A stretch of 64,000 nucleotides of DNA from JANOMH01 sp031422295 (GCA_031422295.1 JANOQM010000047.1:40804-104803), one strand, 5' to 3'; shown: positions 41,063-50,942, counted from the stretch's first letter. Notes: a model not told the origin generated them from the sequence alone. Made by a program: numbers and translations.

Positions 41063-43618
41063 CTATTTCTGCGGGGTCAACCGATCCGCAATGGCCAGCT
41101 GAGCGGCGGAAAGTCGCGCATGCGGCACCCGGAATGGGGAACACGAAACATAACTGAAGCCTTGCTCGCGGCAAAACGCGATGGCTTTGCGGCTGCCGCC
41201 ATGTTCGCCGCAGATGCCCAAAACCACATCCGGGCGGCCCTTGCGCCCGCGTTCCGCCCCGATTTTCAACAACTCGCCCACGCCTTCGATATCCAGCGTG
41301 TGGAACGGATCTTCCTCATACACACCCAGCCGCACGTAGGCCGACATGAACCGCCCGGCATCGTCGCGCGACAGGCCGTAGGTCATCTGGGTCAGGTCAT
41401 TGGTGCCAAAGGACAGGAACGACGCGTGTTGTGCGATGTCAGCCGCCCGCAATGCAGCCCGCGGGGTTTCGACCATGACACCCAGCCGATAGGCGAAATC
41501 GACCCCGGTTTCCGATTTGACTGCAGCCGCCACCGCATCGATCCGCGCCTTGACCAGTTCAACTTCGCGCATCGCGCTGACCAGTGGAATCATGATCTCG
41601 GGCACCACCGGATCGCCTTTCTCACTGGCAACGATGGTCGCCTGAAAAATCGCGCGCACCTGCATGTCGTAGATTTCGGGCACAGTAATACCCAGCCGCA
41701 CGCCGCGCATCCCCAGCATCGGGTTATATTCAGTCAGCGCCTCGACCCGCGCCTCGACCACGGCAAGCGGCAGGGCCAGCCCGGTGGCAAGTTCACGCAT
41801 CCCAGTTTTGTCAGCAGGCAAAAATTCGTGTAACGGTGGATCGAACAGCCGGATACAGACCGGCTGACCATGCATAATCTCAAACAATGCTGTAAAATCA
41901 GCGCGTTGCATCGGCAAAAGCCGTTCGAGCACGACTTTGCGGTCTTTGGGGGAATCGGCAAAGATCATCTCACGCATCAGGCCGATGCGCTCGCCTTCGA
42001 AAAACATATGCTCGGTCCGGCACAGCCCGATGCCTTGGGCGGCAAAATTCCGGGCGGTCTGCGCGTCGGCGGGGGTGTCAGCGTTGGCCCGCACGCCGAT
42101 GTCGCGAAACTCGTCGGCCCAGCCCAACAAGGTCTGAAACGCCGCATCCAGCGTCGCCTCAATCATCGCGGGTTCACCGGCCAACACATCGCCGGTAGTG
42201 CCGTCGACGGTAATCATTTCGCCTTCGCTGAAACTGCGCCCATCGGGGCCGGTAATCACGCGCTTTTTGCGGTCAATCACCAGATCATTCGCGCCCACCA
42301 CACATGGCAGGCCCAGCCCCCGCCCGATCACGGCGGCATGGCTGGTAATCCCACCGCGCACGGTCAGCACCGCCATCGCCGCATGCATGCCCCGAATATC
42401 CTCGGGCGTGGTTTCGCGGCGGACCAGAATGCAGGGCTCGCCCTGGGCGGCACTGGCCTGCGCATCATTGGCGGAAAACACGATCCGGCCCGTCGCGGCC
42501 CCGGGGCTGGCGGCGATACCCGTCACGATCCGGTCACGCGCCGCAGCGGGGTCAATCTGCCGGTGCAACAATTCAGACAAGGCAGATGGATCGACCCGCA
42601 TGATCGCCTCTTCGCGCGGGATAATCCCATCTTCGGCCAAAGCGACGGCCACCCGTACCGCCGCACGCGATGACCGTTGCACCCTGACCCCGTCCAGAAT
42701 TCGCAACTGCCCGTTTTCAAGCGTAAATTCGATCTGCATTTCTTCGCGCAGCCGGGCGCGGATCAATGCGCCATAGCGGATTAGTTCGGCAAAAGCCGTG
42801 GGGCTGAGTTCCTCTAGCGACGGCCCACGCGGGTCGCGGGTCAGGTAAATCGCGCCCTGTTGTGCGGTCAGTGCATCGCGGCCCTGCGATTGGCCCAGAT
42901 AGCGGCCGGTCACGCGGGCCAAACCGGTTTGCGCGTCCAGAAACTGAATAACGCCCGACCCGCATTCGCCAGGGCCCACACCCAGCGCCATGGCCTGCAC
43001 CACCAACCCCAGCCCCGCATCGACCGGCGCGCCCTTGGCCTCGCGCAACAGCCGCGCCGAAGTGCCCTCCCACGCCCGTGCCATCGACCGCAGAACTTCG
43101 ATCAATTGTTTGGTCGCATCTTGGGGAAACGGCTCGTCCAACTCCGCCTCATAGGCCCCCAAAGCGGCCCTCAACGCAGCACGGCTGGGTTCTTTGGGCA
43201 GGTCAAACGCATCCGGGTCCAGCCGCGCAACATGCACCGCATAAGACTGAATAAACCGCAAATACAGTGCAGTAGCCGCTGATTTTCCGATGGTGTCACA
43301 CATCGCCGCGTGGCGTGCGTCGTTCATCCCGATGTTCAGGATCGCGCCCGGTCCACCCCAGTCGGGGTCAAGGCTGGACGGGCGCACGCTGAGTAGCGGC
43401 GCAGGCCCGAACGGCCCCATGACCAGCGCCATGTCGGGCATCTGCCCCTTGGCCAGTTGCCGCACCGCATCAAACGACAGCGCCACCGTGGTCGGCACCG
43501 GCATGTTCAGCCGGGTCAGCCGTTGCAGACACTTCGCCCGCCCGCCATGCACCAGCGGCGACATTTGCGCCGTGGGGGTGATCAGGGTCACTGGGTCAAA
43601 GATCGCATGTTGCTGCAC
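41063..43618 (-). CDS. PEP-utilising enzyme, divergent pyruvate phosphate dikinase homologue
   Basis: An 851-residue protein starting with GTG. The central swivelling domain has the phosphorylated His in GGITSHAAVIGRGLG. The C-terminal PEP domain is well conserved (GLCRTEHMFF, NPMLGMRGVRLG, SFGTNDLTQMTYGLSRDD, GICGEHGG). The N-terminal ATP-grasp domain is reduced: the usual LQTR end of the motif is replaced (QLRILDGVRVQRSS) and the glycine-rich GMMDTVLNLG region reads GGPGAILNIG. Classical PPDK has about 880 residues. It may use a different phosphate donor or be regulated unlike PPDK. Labelled ppdK by many annotators; I leave the symbol blank. Confidence 0.85.
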   Translation of the reverse strand: MQQHAIFDPVTLITPTAQMSPLVHGGRAKCLQRLTRLNMPVPTTVALSFDAVRQLAKGQMPDMALVMGPFGPAPLLSVRPSSLDPDWGGPGAILNIGMNDARHAAMCDTIGKSAATALYLRFIQSYAVHVARLDPDAFDLPKEPSRAALRAALGAYEAELDEPFPQDATKQLIEVLRSMARAWEGTSARLLREAKGAPVDAGLGLVVQAMALGVGPGECGSGVIQFLDAQTGLARVTGRYLGQSQGRDALTAQQGAIYLTRDPRGPSLEELSPTAFAELIRYGALIRARLREEMQIEFTLENGQLRILDGVRVQRSSRAAVRVAVALAEDGIIPREEAIMRVDPSALSELLHRQIDPAAARDRIVTGIAASPGAATGRIVFSANDAQASAAQGEPCILVRRETTPEDIRGMHAAMAVLTVRGGITSHAAVIGRGLGLPCVVGANDLVIDRKKRVITGPDGRSFSEGEMITVDGTTGDVLAGEPAMIEATLDAAFQTLLGWADEFRDIGVRANADTPADAQTARNFAAQGIGLCRTEHMFFEGERIGLMREMIFADSPKDRKVVLERLLPMQRADFTALFEIMHGQPVCIRLFDPPLHEFLPADKTGMRELATGLALPLAVVEARVEALTEYNPMLGMRGVRLGITVPEIYDMQVRAIFQATIVASEKGDPVVPEIMIPLVSAMREVELVKARIDAVAAAVKSETGVDFAYRLGVMVETPRAALRAADIAQHASFLSFGTNDLTQMTYGLSRDDAGRFMSAYVRLGVYEEDPFHTLDIEGVGELLKIGAERGRKGRPDVVLGICGEHGGSRKAIAFCREQGFSYVSCSPFRVPHARLSAAQLAIADRLTPQK

Positions 43619-43697
43619 TGCGGCACCTTTTATGGCGTGGGTGCAGCATAGTCGCGCCTTTGCCGCAAATGCAAAGGAAAGATCACAGATGTGGCGT

Positions 43698-45929
43698 TTA
43701 GCCGTCGATCCTGGTCAGATCGGCGACGGACAGACAGATTGTGCGGATCCGGTGCAGCAGGTTCAGCCTGTTGCGGCGCAGCACGGGGTTGGTGTCATTG
43801 ACCTGCACAGCGGTGAAAAACCCGTCGATGGGCGCGCGGAGTTGGGCCATGGCGGTCATCGCTTGGCCGAAGTTTTCGGCGTCCATCGCGGGTTTGATCG
43901 TTTGGTCTGCGGCGTCCAAAGCGTTGAAAAGATTGCGTTCTGCGTCATTCTCGGCAAACTTGATATCCGCGCCATAGCTGTATTCCACGCCATCTTTGGC
44001 CTCGGCTTGGGACAGGATATTGTTGGCCCGCTTGAACCCCTGCAACAGGTTTTCGCCATCGTCGGTTTTCAGGAAAGCACTCAGCGCCTCGGCCCGCTTG
44101 ACCAGCAGGGTCAGGTCATCATTTCCGGGCATGGCGATGCAGGCGTCGATGACGTCATGGCGGATGCCTTGGTCCTTTAGGAAGACTTTCAGACGGTCGT
44201 GGAAGAAGGCGAGGAGATTGAAAGTTGTGGCGGTCAGTTCAGCAATCCTTTGATCGCCAGTTTCAGTTCCCAGCTTAATCTTGGTCTCCTCTAACGATTC
44301 CCAAAACAACTTAGTCCCTAGATCTGGTAGCCCTGCCGCTGCCAAGCGGTCCGCCAGTTCTCGAGCCTCAAGACTTCCCTTTGCTCCGATTATAGCGCCC
44401 ACATGACCAGCAATTTGGACACCAAGAAGTCTGGCAAACCCAATTCGTTTTTCATTGGTAATTACCAACCGAATAACCCCCAGCGCCGCCCGTCGCAGCG
44501 CAAACGGGTCCTTGCTGCCGGTCGGTTTCTCATCAATCGCCCAGAAGCCGCACAACGTATCAATCTTGTCCGCCAGCGCCACGGCCACCGACACCGGAGC
44601 CGACGGCACCGCATCCGCTGGTCCCAAGGGCGAATAATGCTCCTGACAGGCCACAGCCACCTCTGCCGGTAACCCCGCAGCGGCACTGTAGTAGCGCCCC
44701 ATAAGCCCTTGTAATTCCGGAAACTCTCCGACCATGGCACTGCGCAAATCCGCCTTGGCCACCCGTGCGGCCTGTTCGGCCAGAGCAGGATCAGCCCCAA
44801 CCAAAGACGCAATCTCGCGGGCCAAGGCTGCGATCCGCTCCACTTGGTCAAACTGCGACCCCAGCTTGTTGTGGAAAGTGACCGCTTTCAGCCCCTCCCG
44901 CCATTCAGCCATCTCGTCGCCAGCCCGCGCCACCCGCAAGTCATTGTCATAAAAGAACTTCGCATCCGACAACCGGGCCGCCAGCACCTTGCCATTGCCC
45001 GCCAGTATCGTCGCCCCCTGATCGGGCGTTTCGATATTGGCCACAGTCACAAACCGTTCAATCCGACCGGACCGCGACCGGACCGAGAAGAACTTCTGAT
45101 GTTCGCGCATCGACGTCTGCAACACCTCCGGCGGCAGGTCCAGAAACTGCGCGCCGATCTGGCCCATCAGCACCACGGGCCATTCGACAAGCCCAGCCAC
45201 TTCGGCCAGCAACCCCTTATCCTCGACCACCTCCAACCCCAGCGCAAAGGCGGCTGTTGTGGCGTCGTGCCAGATGGTTGCGGCGCGTTCGTCGCTACGC
45301 AAAACCACAAAGGCGCGTTTCAGCTTCGCCTCGTAATCTTCGAAATTGTTTACAGAAAACGGCTTCGGGGCCATGAACCTATGGCCGCGCGTGACATTAC
45401 CCGCAACGATGCCGTCAATCTCCAGCGGGACGATTTCGGCCCCTGCCTCGGTCGTCAAAATACACACGATGGACTGCAACGGTCGCACCCAGCGCAAATT
45501 GCCCGACCCCCAGCGCATTGACTTGGGCCAGGGAAAGCCGCGCACCGTGGCCTCCAGCACCTCGGCCACAACCGCCGCCGCCGTTCGGCCCGGTTTAGTC
45601 ATAACCGCATAATAAACCTGACCTTTTTTGTCGTCCCGCATCTCTAGCTGGTCCAATGTCATCCCGGTTGACCGCAAAAACCCCTCAACCGCTGCCGGGG
45701 GCGCGGAAACACTTGGCCCCTTACGCTCTTCACGCACCGCACGGCTTTCGGCGGTCAATCCTTCGACTGACAATGCCAGACGGCGCGGGGTCGCAAAGGC
45801 GGCAGCACCCGCATAGGTCAACCCCGCCTCGACCAATCCATCCGTCATCAGACGCTTCAGGTCATCCGCCGCTTTGCCCTGCATCCGCGCCGGGATTTCC
45901 TCGGAAAAAAGCTCGATCAGCAGGTCCAT
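43698..45929 (-). CDS. glyS: Glycyl-tRNA synthetase beta subunit
   Basis: A 743-residue beta subunit of the heterotetrameric bacterial enzyme. Family blocks: LLIELFSEEIPARM at the N-terminus, GPSVSAPP, RGHRFMAPKPF, QTSMREHQKFFSVR, LSDAKFFYDND and DPFALRRAALGVIRL. It is longer than the usual 690 because of insertions, as in other alphaproteobacteria. Its start overlaps the stop of the DUF6446 gene by one base (TAATG), so expression follows glyQ. Confidence 0.96.
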   Translation of the reverse strand: MDLLIELFSEEIPARMQGKAADDLKRLMTDGLVEAGLTYAGAAAFATPRRLALSVEGLTAESRAVREERKGPSVSAPPAAVEGFLRSTGMTLDQLEMRDDKKGQVYYAVMTKPGRTAAAVVAEVLEATVRGFPWPKSMRWGSGNLRWVRPLQSIVCILTTEAGAEIVPLEIDGIVAGNVTRGHRFMAPKPFSVNNFEDYEAKLKRAFVVLRSDERAATIWHDATTAAFALGLEVVEDKGLLAEVAGLVEWPVVLMGQIGAQFLDLPPEVLQTSMREHQKFFSVRSRSGRIERFVTVANIETPDQGATILAGNGKVLAARLSDAKFFYDNDLRVARAGDEMAEWREGLKAVTFHNKLGSQFDQVERIAALAREIASLVGADPALAEQAARVAKADLRSAMVGEFPELQGLMGRYYSAAAGLPAEVAVACQEHYSPLGPADAVPSAPVSVAVALADKIDTLCGFWAIDEKPTGSKDPFALRRAALGVIRLVITNEKRIGFARLLGVQIAGHVGAIIGAKGSLEARELADRLAAAGLPDLGTKLFWESLEETKIKLGTETGDQRIAELTATTFNLLAFFHDRLKVFLKDQGIRHDVIDACIAMPGNDDLTLLVKRAEALSAFLKTDDGENLLQGFKRANNILSQAEAKDGVEYSYGADIKFAENDAERNLFNALDAADQTIKPAMDAENFGQAMTAMAQLRAPIDGFFTAVQVNDTNPVLRRNRLNLLHRIRTICLSVADLTRIDG

Positions 45930-46456
45930 TATTGCAAGGTCTCCGGAACGGGGGGGCAGCCTGCGGGGGCGGGTTCGCCGCGAAAAACCACCTCGCCACA
46001 GGCATTGATCTGATGCCAGACAAAGCCGCGCCCGTCCGGCAAAACAGCAACAACACGGTCGATCCCGTAGGCGATATTTTCGACACCCATAAAGGCAATG
46101 GCTTGGCCGCTGTCCAACGCAGCCCCAAGTGCTGCCGCGTCATAACAGTCAAACCAGCCGGGCCCGACCAGCGGAGTAGCGGCGGGATAGGTGACATAGG
46201 TTTCGGTCAGCATGGCCTGTGACAGCACGGTATCGAAACAGGCGCGATAACGGATCGGGGAAGAGGTGCTATCGATCCCCTTGTAGTTTTCGAACAATAT
46301 CGGTTCCGGCATGCCGGTTATGACCGATGTTAGTTGCACTTCTGCAATCTCTGCGGTGACTTCGGTGTAATAGGCATAGACCTGCAGATAATACAGCGCC
46401 GCCCCGGCGATCAAAGCTGTCACAAGAATCCCCACGAGTAAAATACGGGCGGTCAT
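45929..46456 (-). CDS. DUF6446-type small membrane-anchored protein in the gly operon
   Basis: A 175-residue protein with one N-terminal hydrophobic anchor (ILLVGILVTALIAGAALYYLQVYAYY, in part) and a periplasmic domain with four cysteines (YRACFDTVL, WFDCYDA, NACGEV, AGCPP) that could form two disulfides. It lies exactly between glyQ and glyS, overlapping the first by four bases and the second by one. This placement is conserved in Rhodobacteraceae, but why an envelope protein is coupled to a tRNA synthetase is unknown. The start at 46456 is supported by the ATGA overlap. Confidence 0.8.
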   Translation of the reverse strand: MTARILLVGILVTALIAGAALYYLQVYAYYTEVTAEIAEVQLTSVITGMPEPILFENYKGIDSTSSPIRYRACFDTVLSQAMLTETYVTYPAATPLVGPGWFDCYDAAALGAALDSGQAIAFMGVENIAYGIDRVVAVLPDGRGFVWHQINACGEVVFRGEPAPAGCPPVPETLQ

Positions 46457-47364
46457 GCCTGACCTGCCGCAGTCGTCACAAAGGCATCGGCGCATTGCTT
46501 GGCCAGCGCCCTGACCCGGCCGATATAGGCCTGCCGTTCAGTCACCGAAATCACCCCGCGCGCATCGAGCAGGTTAAAGATATGGCTGGCCTTGATGCAT
46601 TGATCATAGGCGGGATGCGCCATGACGATGGTCCGCCCGGCCTTGTCCGGTTGATCCACCGCCAAAATTCTCGCACATTCGCCCTCGGCATCCTCAAAAT
46701 GCCGCAGCAAGGTGGCGGTATCGGCCACGTCAAAGTTCCAGCGCGAATATTCCTGTTCGGTCTGCCGAAAAATATCGCCGTATTTCAGGGCGATAGGCGA
46801 CCCAGGGTCATTGAATGGCATGTCCATCACATGGTCCACCCCCAGCACATACATCGCCAGCCGTTCCAACCCATAGGTCAATTCGCCCGCCACGGGGCGG
46901 CAATCATGCCCGCCAACCTGTTGGAAATAGGTGAATTGTGACACTTCCATGCCGTCGCACCACACCTCCCAGCCCAGCCCCCAGGCGCCCAGCGTCGGGC
47001 TTTCCCAGTCGTCCTCAACAAAGCGGATATCATGCACGGCGGAATCAATGCCGATGGCGGCCAAAGATCCCAGATACAAATCCTGCATGTCGGGCGGCGA
47101 GGGTTTGATAAGCACCTGATATTGATAGTAATGTTGCAGCCGGTTCGGGTTTTCGCCATAGCGCCCGTCGGTTGGGCGGCGCGATGGCTGCACATAGGCC
47201 GCCGCCCATGGCCGTGATCCCAAGGCCCGCAATGTCGTGGCCGGATGAAACGTGCCCGCCCCTACTTCCATATCATAAGGTTGCAAAATGGCGCAGCCAT
47301 GCGCTGCCCAGTAGGCCTGAAGCCGCAGGATGATGTCCTGAAAACTGCGCGGTTGGCCGACCAT
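46453..47364 (-). CDS. glyQ: Glycyl-tRNA synthetase alpha subunit
   Basis: A 303-residue class II synthetase subunit. Conserved segments: SFQDIILRLQAYWAAHGCAI, YDMEVGAGTFHPATTLRALG, AYVQPSRRPTDGRYGENPNR (motif 2 region), WCDGMEVSQFTYFQQVGG and LTYGLERLAMY. It catalyses glycine activation with GlyS. First gene of the three-gene minus-strand operon. Confidence 0.97.
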   Translation of the reverse strand: MVGQPRSFQDIILRLQAYWAAHGCAILQPYDMEVGAGTFHPATTLRALGSRPWAAAYVQPSRRPTDGRYGENPNRLQHYYQYQVLIKPSPPDMQDLYLGSLAAIGIDSAVHDIRFVEDDWESPTLGAWGLGWEVWCDGMEVSQFTYFQQVGGHDCRPVAGELTYGLERLAMYVLGVDHVMDMPFNDPGSPIALKYGDIFRQTEQEYSRWNFDVADTATLLRHFEDAEGECARILAVDQPDKAGRTIVMAHPAYDQCIKASHIFNLLDARGVISVTERQAYIGRVRALAKQCADAFVTTAAGQA

Positions 47365-47434
47365 GTTACCCTCACTGCAAAAGCCCCCGTTTCCTACTGT
47401 GCGGCAGCGGTAGGGTCAATTGGGCCACGCCCAC

Positions 47435-47453
47435 GCAGTTGTCATGAAACTGC
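47435..47453. promoter_or_regulatory. Inverted repeat upstream of the pseudo-protease gene, possible operator
   Basis: GCAGTT (47435–47440), spacer GTCATGA, AACTGC (47448–47453): perfect 6-bp arms in the 178-base spacer between the divergent glyQ and 47543 genes. The same stretch also resembles a poor Pho box (GTCAT-N4-CTGCACA). Regulator unknown. Confidence 0.25.
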
Positions 47454-47542
47454 ACACGAATCATGCTGCAGCGGCTGTTCTGTCTGCTAAATCAGGGGTC
47501 GGACAGCAGGTTTTGACGTAAAACAGAGGTATCGGGGCGGGT

Positions 47543-49339
47543 ATGCGGCAGTTTTTTACAAGATTTGTGTTGGTACTGGCGCTGGCATTGGGTGGGTCAT
47601 CGATGACCAATGCCCAAGAGGCCGGCGTTTGGCTGCAGGTCGAGGCGCAACCGACACTCAGCGCCGCACAGGAACGGGTTCGCGCCTATGCCGCACAGTT
47701 TCAGGATGTCAGCGGCTATTACCTTGGGTCCGGCTGGTATGGCATCGCCCTTGGCCCTTATTCGGCGGCGGATGCGGATAGTTTGTTGCGCGACTTGCTG
47801 GCGCGGCGGGTGATTCCGGCGGATAGCTATATCTCGGACGGATCGACGTTTCAGCAGCAATTCTGGCCGATTGGCGTGGGCAGCCTGACTGCGCCGCAAA
47901 GTCTGCCCAACTTGCCGACCTCGACCGGGCAGACTGCGACCACCGACGTGATTGCGGCACCCTTGCCCCCGGTTGAAGAACCGGTTGTGGTTGAACCGAC
48001 CCCCGAAATTCCGGACGAAACCAGCCGCGAGGCGCAGGCCAGTGAAGAATTGCTGTCCGGCCCACAAAAGCAACAATTGCAGATCGCCCTGCAATGGGCC
48101 GGGTTTTATGATGGCGCGATTGATGGCGCCTATGGCCGGGGCACCCGCAATTCGATGGGCGCATGGCAAGAAGCCAACGCCTATGAGGTGACCGGCATAC
48201 TGACTACAAGGCAACGCGCCGCATTGATGGGAGCCTATAATGCCGTCCTGAACGGCCTTGGCCTGCAACTGGTCCGCGATGATGCGACCGGGATTGAACT
48301 GCAAATTCCGACCGAAGTGGTGGCGTTTAGTTCCTATGAGCCACCCTTTGCCCGGTTTACCGCCAAGGGTGATCTGGATGCGACGGTTTTGTTGATCAGT
48401 CAGCAGGGCGATCAGACCCGTCTGTTTGGCCTGTATGAAATCCTGCAAACCCTAGAGATTATGCCGCCCAATGGCCCGCGCGACCGCAGCGATAGCAGTT
48501 TCGAGATTGAGGGCGTGAATGGACGCATCCATTCCTACATTTACGCAGCCCTGACCGATGGGCAAATCAAGGGCTTTGCCCTGATCTGGCCAGCAGGCGA
48601 TGAAGAGCGCCGGACCCGCCTTTTGGCCGAAATGAAGGCCAGCTTTACCCCCATCCCCGGTGTGCTTGACCCTGGCATTGCCGCCCCCGGCGAGGATCAG
48701 GCGGTTGACCTGATTTCCGGCCTTGAGGTGCGTCAGCCGATCCTGTCGCGGTCGGGGTTCTTTATCGACGCGGGCGGCACGGTGCTGACCACGACCGAAG
48801 TTTTGGGCAATTGTGGTTATCTCACGATTGACGACGATCATGTGGCGTCTGTCGCCTACCGCGACGATGTGCTGGGGCTGGCGGTTTTGCGCCCTGAAAC
48901 GCCGCTGGCCCCCATCGGGATTGCCGCGTTTCAGACCGGTGTGCCGCGGTTGCAGGCCGAGGTGGCGGTGTCGGGCTATCCTTATGGCGGTGTGCTGGCG
49001 ATGCCCGCGCTGACCTTTGGCCGTCTGGCCGATCTGCGTGGCCTGAACGGCGAAGAGGCAGTCAAGCGGCTGGATATGGTGGCCCAACCCGGTGATGCGG
49101 GTGGCCCGGTGTTTGACAATGGCGGTGCGGTTTTGGGCATGTTGCTGCCCCGGGTTGATCTGAACGGGCAGGTTTTGCCCCCCGAGGTCAGTTTTTCCGT
49201 CGATGCGCCGGCGATCATTGCGTCATTGACCACCGCCGGGGTGACAGTCCAGACCACTGATCAGGTTAGTTTCATGCCGCCCGAGACCCTGACGCGCGAG
49301 GCCCCGAAGATGACGGTGCTGGTCAGTTGTTGGGAATAA
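47543..49339 (+). CDS. Exported protein with SPOR-like, peptidoglycan-binding and inactive trypsin-like domains
   Basis: A 598-residue exported protein with a signal peptide (LVLALALGGSSMTNAQ). Residues 30–110 are SPOR-like (QVEAQPTLSAAQERVRAYA ... SGWYGIALGPYSAADA). Residues 171–230 are a PG_binding_1 domain (QLQIALQWAGFYDGAIDGAYG). Residues about 400–570 are a trypsin-fold domain whose catalytic positions are all changed: VLTTTEVLGNC where the His motif should be, DDVLGLAVLR for the Asp motif, and GDAGGPVF instead of GNSGGP, so the serine is alanine. It probably acts as a binding or scaffold protein in the cell wall rather than a protease. Confidence 0.82.
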   Translation: MRQFFTRFVLVLALALGGSSMTNAQEAGVWLQVEAQPTLSAAQERVRAYAAQFQDVSGYYLGSGWYGIALGPYSAADADSLLRDLLARRVIPADSYISDGSTFQQQFWPIGVGSLTAPQSLPNLPTSTGQTATTDVIAAPLPPVEEPVVVEPTPEIPDETSREAQASEELLSGPQKQQLQIALQWAGFYDGAIDGAYGRGTRNSMGAWQEANAYEVTGILTTRQRAALMGAYNAVLNGLGLQLVRDDATGIELQIPTEVVAFSSYEPPFARFTAKGDLDATVLLISQQGDQTRLFGLYEILQTLEIMPPNGPRDRSDSSFEIEGVNGRIHSYIYAALTDGQIKGFALIWPAGDEERRTRLLAEMKASFTPIPGVLDPGIAAPGEDQAVDLISGLEVRQPILSRSGFFIDAGGTVLTTTEVLGNCGYLTIDDDHVASVAYRDDVLGLAVLRPETPLAPIGIAAFQTGVPRLQAEVAVSGYPYGGVLAMPALTFGRLADLRGLNGEEAVKRLDMVAQPGDAGGPVFDNGGAVLGMLLPRVDLNGQVLPPEVSFSVDAPAIIASLTTAGVTVQTTDQVSFMPPETLTREAPKMTVLVSCWE

Positions 49340-49352
49340 CCGACGCGTCAAG

Positions 49353-50942
49353 TTATGCCCGTGCCGTGTCGGGCGTCAGATGAATAACCGTTGGTCCATC
49401 GGCGACAAACGCGGCCTGTACGGCCTCAGTCAGCGCCGCCAATGACCGGGGGGCCGCCGCCTTGGCCCCGTAAGCCTTGGCCAAGGCCATAAAATCCGGG
49501 TTTTGCTGGATCACCGCATTCGGCGCGATCTGCGCCTTGACCATGCTCGCCTCAATCGCGCCCAGTTTGCCATTATCCCACAGGATAATCGGCAGCGGCA
49601 GGCGCAGTTCAACGGCCGTAGCCAGTTCCTGCACGGTATATTGAAACCCGTAATCGCCCGCGATGGCGATGGTTGGCAGGCCGGGACGCCCAATTGCGCC
49701 GCCAATTGCGGCAGGCAAGGCATAGCCCAATGTGCCAAAGCCATAGGGGTGATGCCAGTGCCCGGGCCGGTCCATCGGCCAGGTCATCAAGGCCGCGTAG
49801 GCAAACTGGGTCATATCCGAATAAATCATCGTATCGGGCGGCAGGACGGCGCGCAGACAGTCTAGCAACGGGCCCAGCCCCGGATATTCTGCTGCAACAT
49901 GGTTGCGCCATAGCTTTCGCTTGGCGGCTACTTCGGTGGCGGTCCAGCCGGTGGCGGCGGACCAATCTGCCCCCAATGCCGCCCCCAGTCCGGCGATAAA
50001 CACCCCGGCATCAGACAAAACCGCAACGCCGGTATCTGCCGACGCCAGAACTGCCGGATCAATATCGACCCTGATCAGTGGTACCTGATGCCCCAGATTT
50101 TCGCGCCACAGGTCCAGTTCGCTTAACTCTGTCCCGACCGCAATCACCAGATCGGCTGAACCAACCACGGCTTCCGCCTCGGGTTGTTCCAGCATAGCCC
50201 CGAAATGCAACGGGTAATCGGGGGTCACGATGCCCCGCCCGGCCTGCGTTTCAAATACCGCCGCCCCGATCCGGCGCAGCAGCGGCAACACATCGGCCCT
50301 GACCGCCCCGCCGCCCAGAATGAACAGCGGGCGGTTGGCTATGCGCCATGGTGCTACGTCAATTGTCCCGGATGCGCGGGACATCCCGGCACCCATGCCG
50401 GGCAAAGGGGCCGCAGCAGTCGCGGCCTGCAGCAAGGGGATTGGCACCTGAATATGTTTGGGGCGCGCGCGGTTATTCGAAAACTCGAACAAGGCCCGGT
50501 CGATCAGATGATAAGCCCCGGCTGCATCGGCGGCTTGCACAGACCAGTCACAAACAGTTTCAGCGGCAGCCCGCTGGTCCTTCATCTCGTGCAACCGGCC
50601 CCGGCCCCGGCCCATCGCGGCGGGGTCCAGACAGCTGGAAATTACCAGCAACGGCACTGAATCCGTATAGGCCTGCCCCATCGGGGTCATGATATTGCAC
50701 AGGCCCGGCCCGGTGATCACGTAGCACACGCCCGGCCTGCCGGTGGCGCGGGCATAACCATCGGCCATGAACCCGGCCCCCTGTTCGTGCCGGGCCAGAA
50801 TATGGCGCAGACCCGCTTCTTCGATGCCGCGATATAGTTCCTGATTATGCACGCCCGGAATGCCAAAAATCACCTCGACCCCGCGTGATTTCAACATATG
50901 CGAGATTTGCGCCCCAAGTGCGCGTTTCGGCTGATCGTTCAT
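49353..50942 (-). CDS. ThDP-dependent decarboxylase, probably 5-guanidino-2-oxopentanoate decarboxylase
   Basis: A 529-residue enzyme of the acetolactate-synthase superfamily. The N-terminal domain has IFGIPGVHNQELYRGIEEAG with the following RHEQGAGFMADGYARATG, where the glutamate activates ThDP. The C-terminal ThDP motif runs from AGDYGFQYTVQELATAVE to LPIILWDNGKLGAIE. The GVHxxELYRG segment resembles AruI (arginine transaminase pathway) more than acetolactate synthase, and no small subunit is nearby. Substrate assignment is tentative. The start at 50942 has AAGG upstream. Confidence 0.75.
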   Translation of the reverse strand: MNDQPKRALGAQISHMLKSRGVEVIFGIPGVHNQELYRGIEEAGLRHILARHEQGAGFMADGYARATGRPGVCYVITGPGLCNIMTPMGQAYTDSVPLLVISSCLDPAAMGRGRGRLHEMKDQRAAAETVCDWSVQAADAAGAYHLIDRALFEFSNNRARPKHIQVPIPLLQAATAAAPLPGMGAGMSRASGTIDVAPWRIANRPLFILGGGAVRADVLPLLRRIGAAVFETQAGRGIVTPDYPLHFGAMLEQPEAEAVVGSADLVIAVGTELSELDLWRENLGHQVPLIRVDIDPAVLASADTGVAVLSDAGVFIAGLGAALGADWSAATGWTATEVAAKRKLWRNHVAAEYPGLGPLLDCLRAVLPPDTMIYSDMTQFAYAALMTWPMDRPGHWHHPYGFGTLGYALPAAIGGAIGRPGLPTIAIAGDYGFQYTVQELATAVELRLPLPIILWDNGKLGAIEASMVKAQIAPNAVIQQNPDFMALAKAYGAKAAAPRSLAALTEAVQAAFVADGPTVIHLTPDTARA

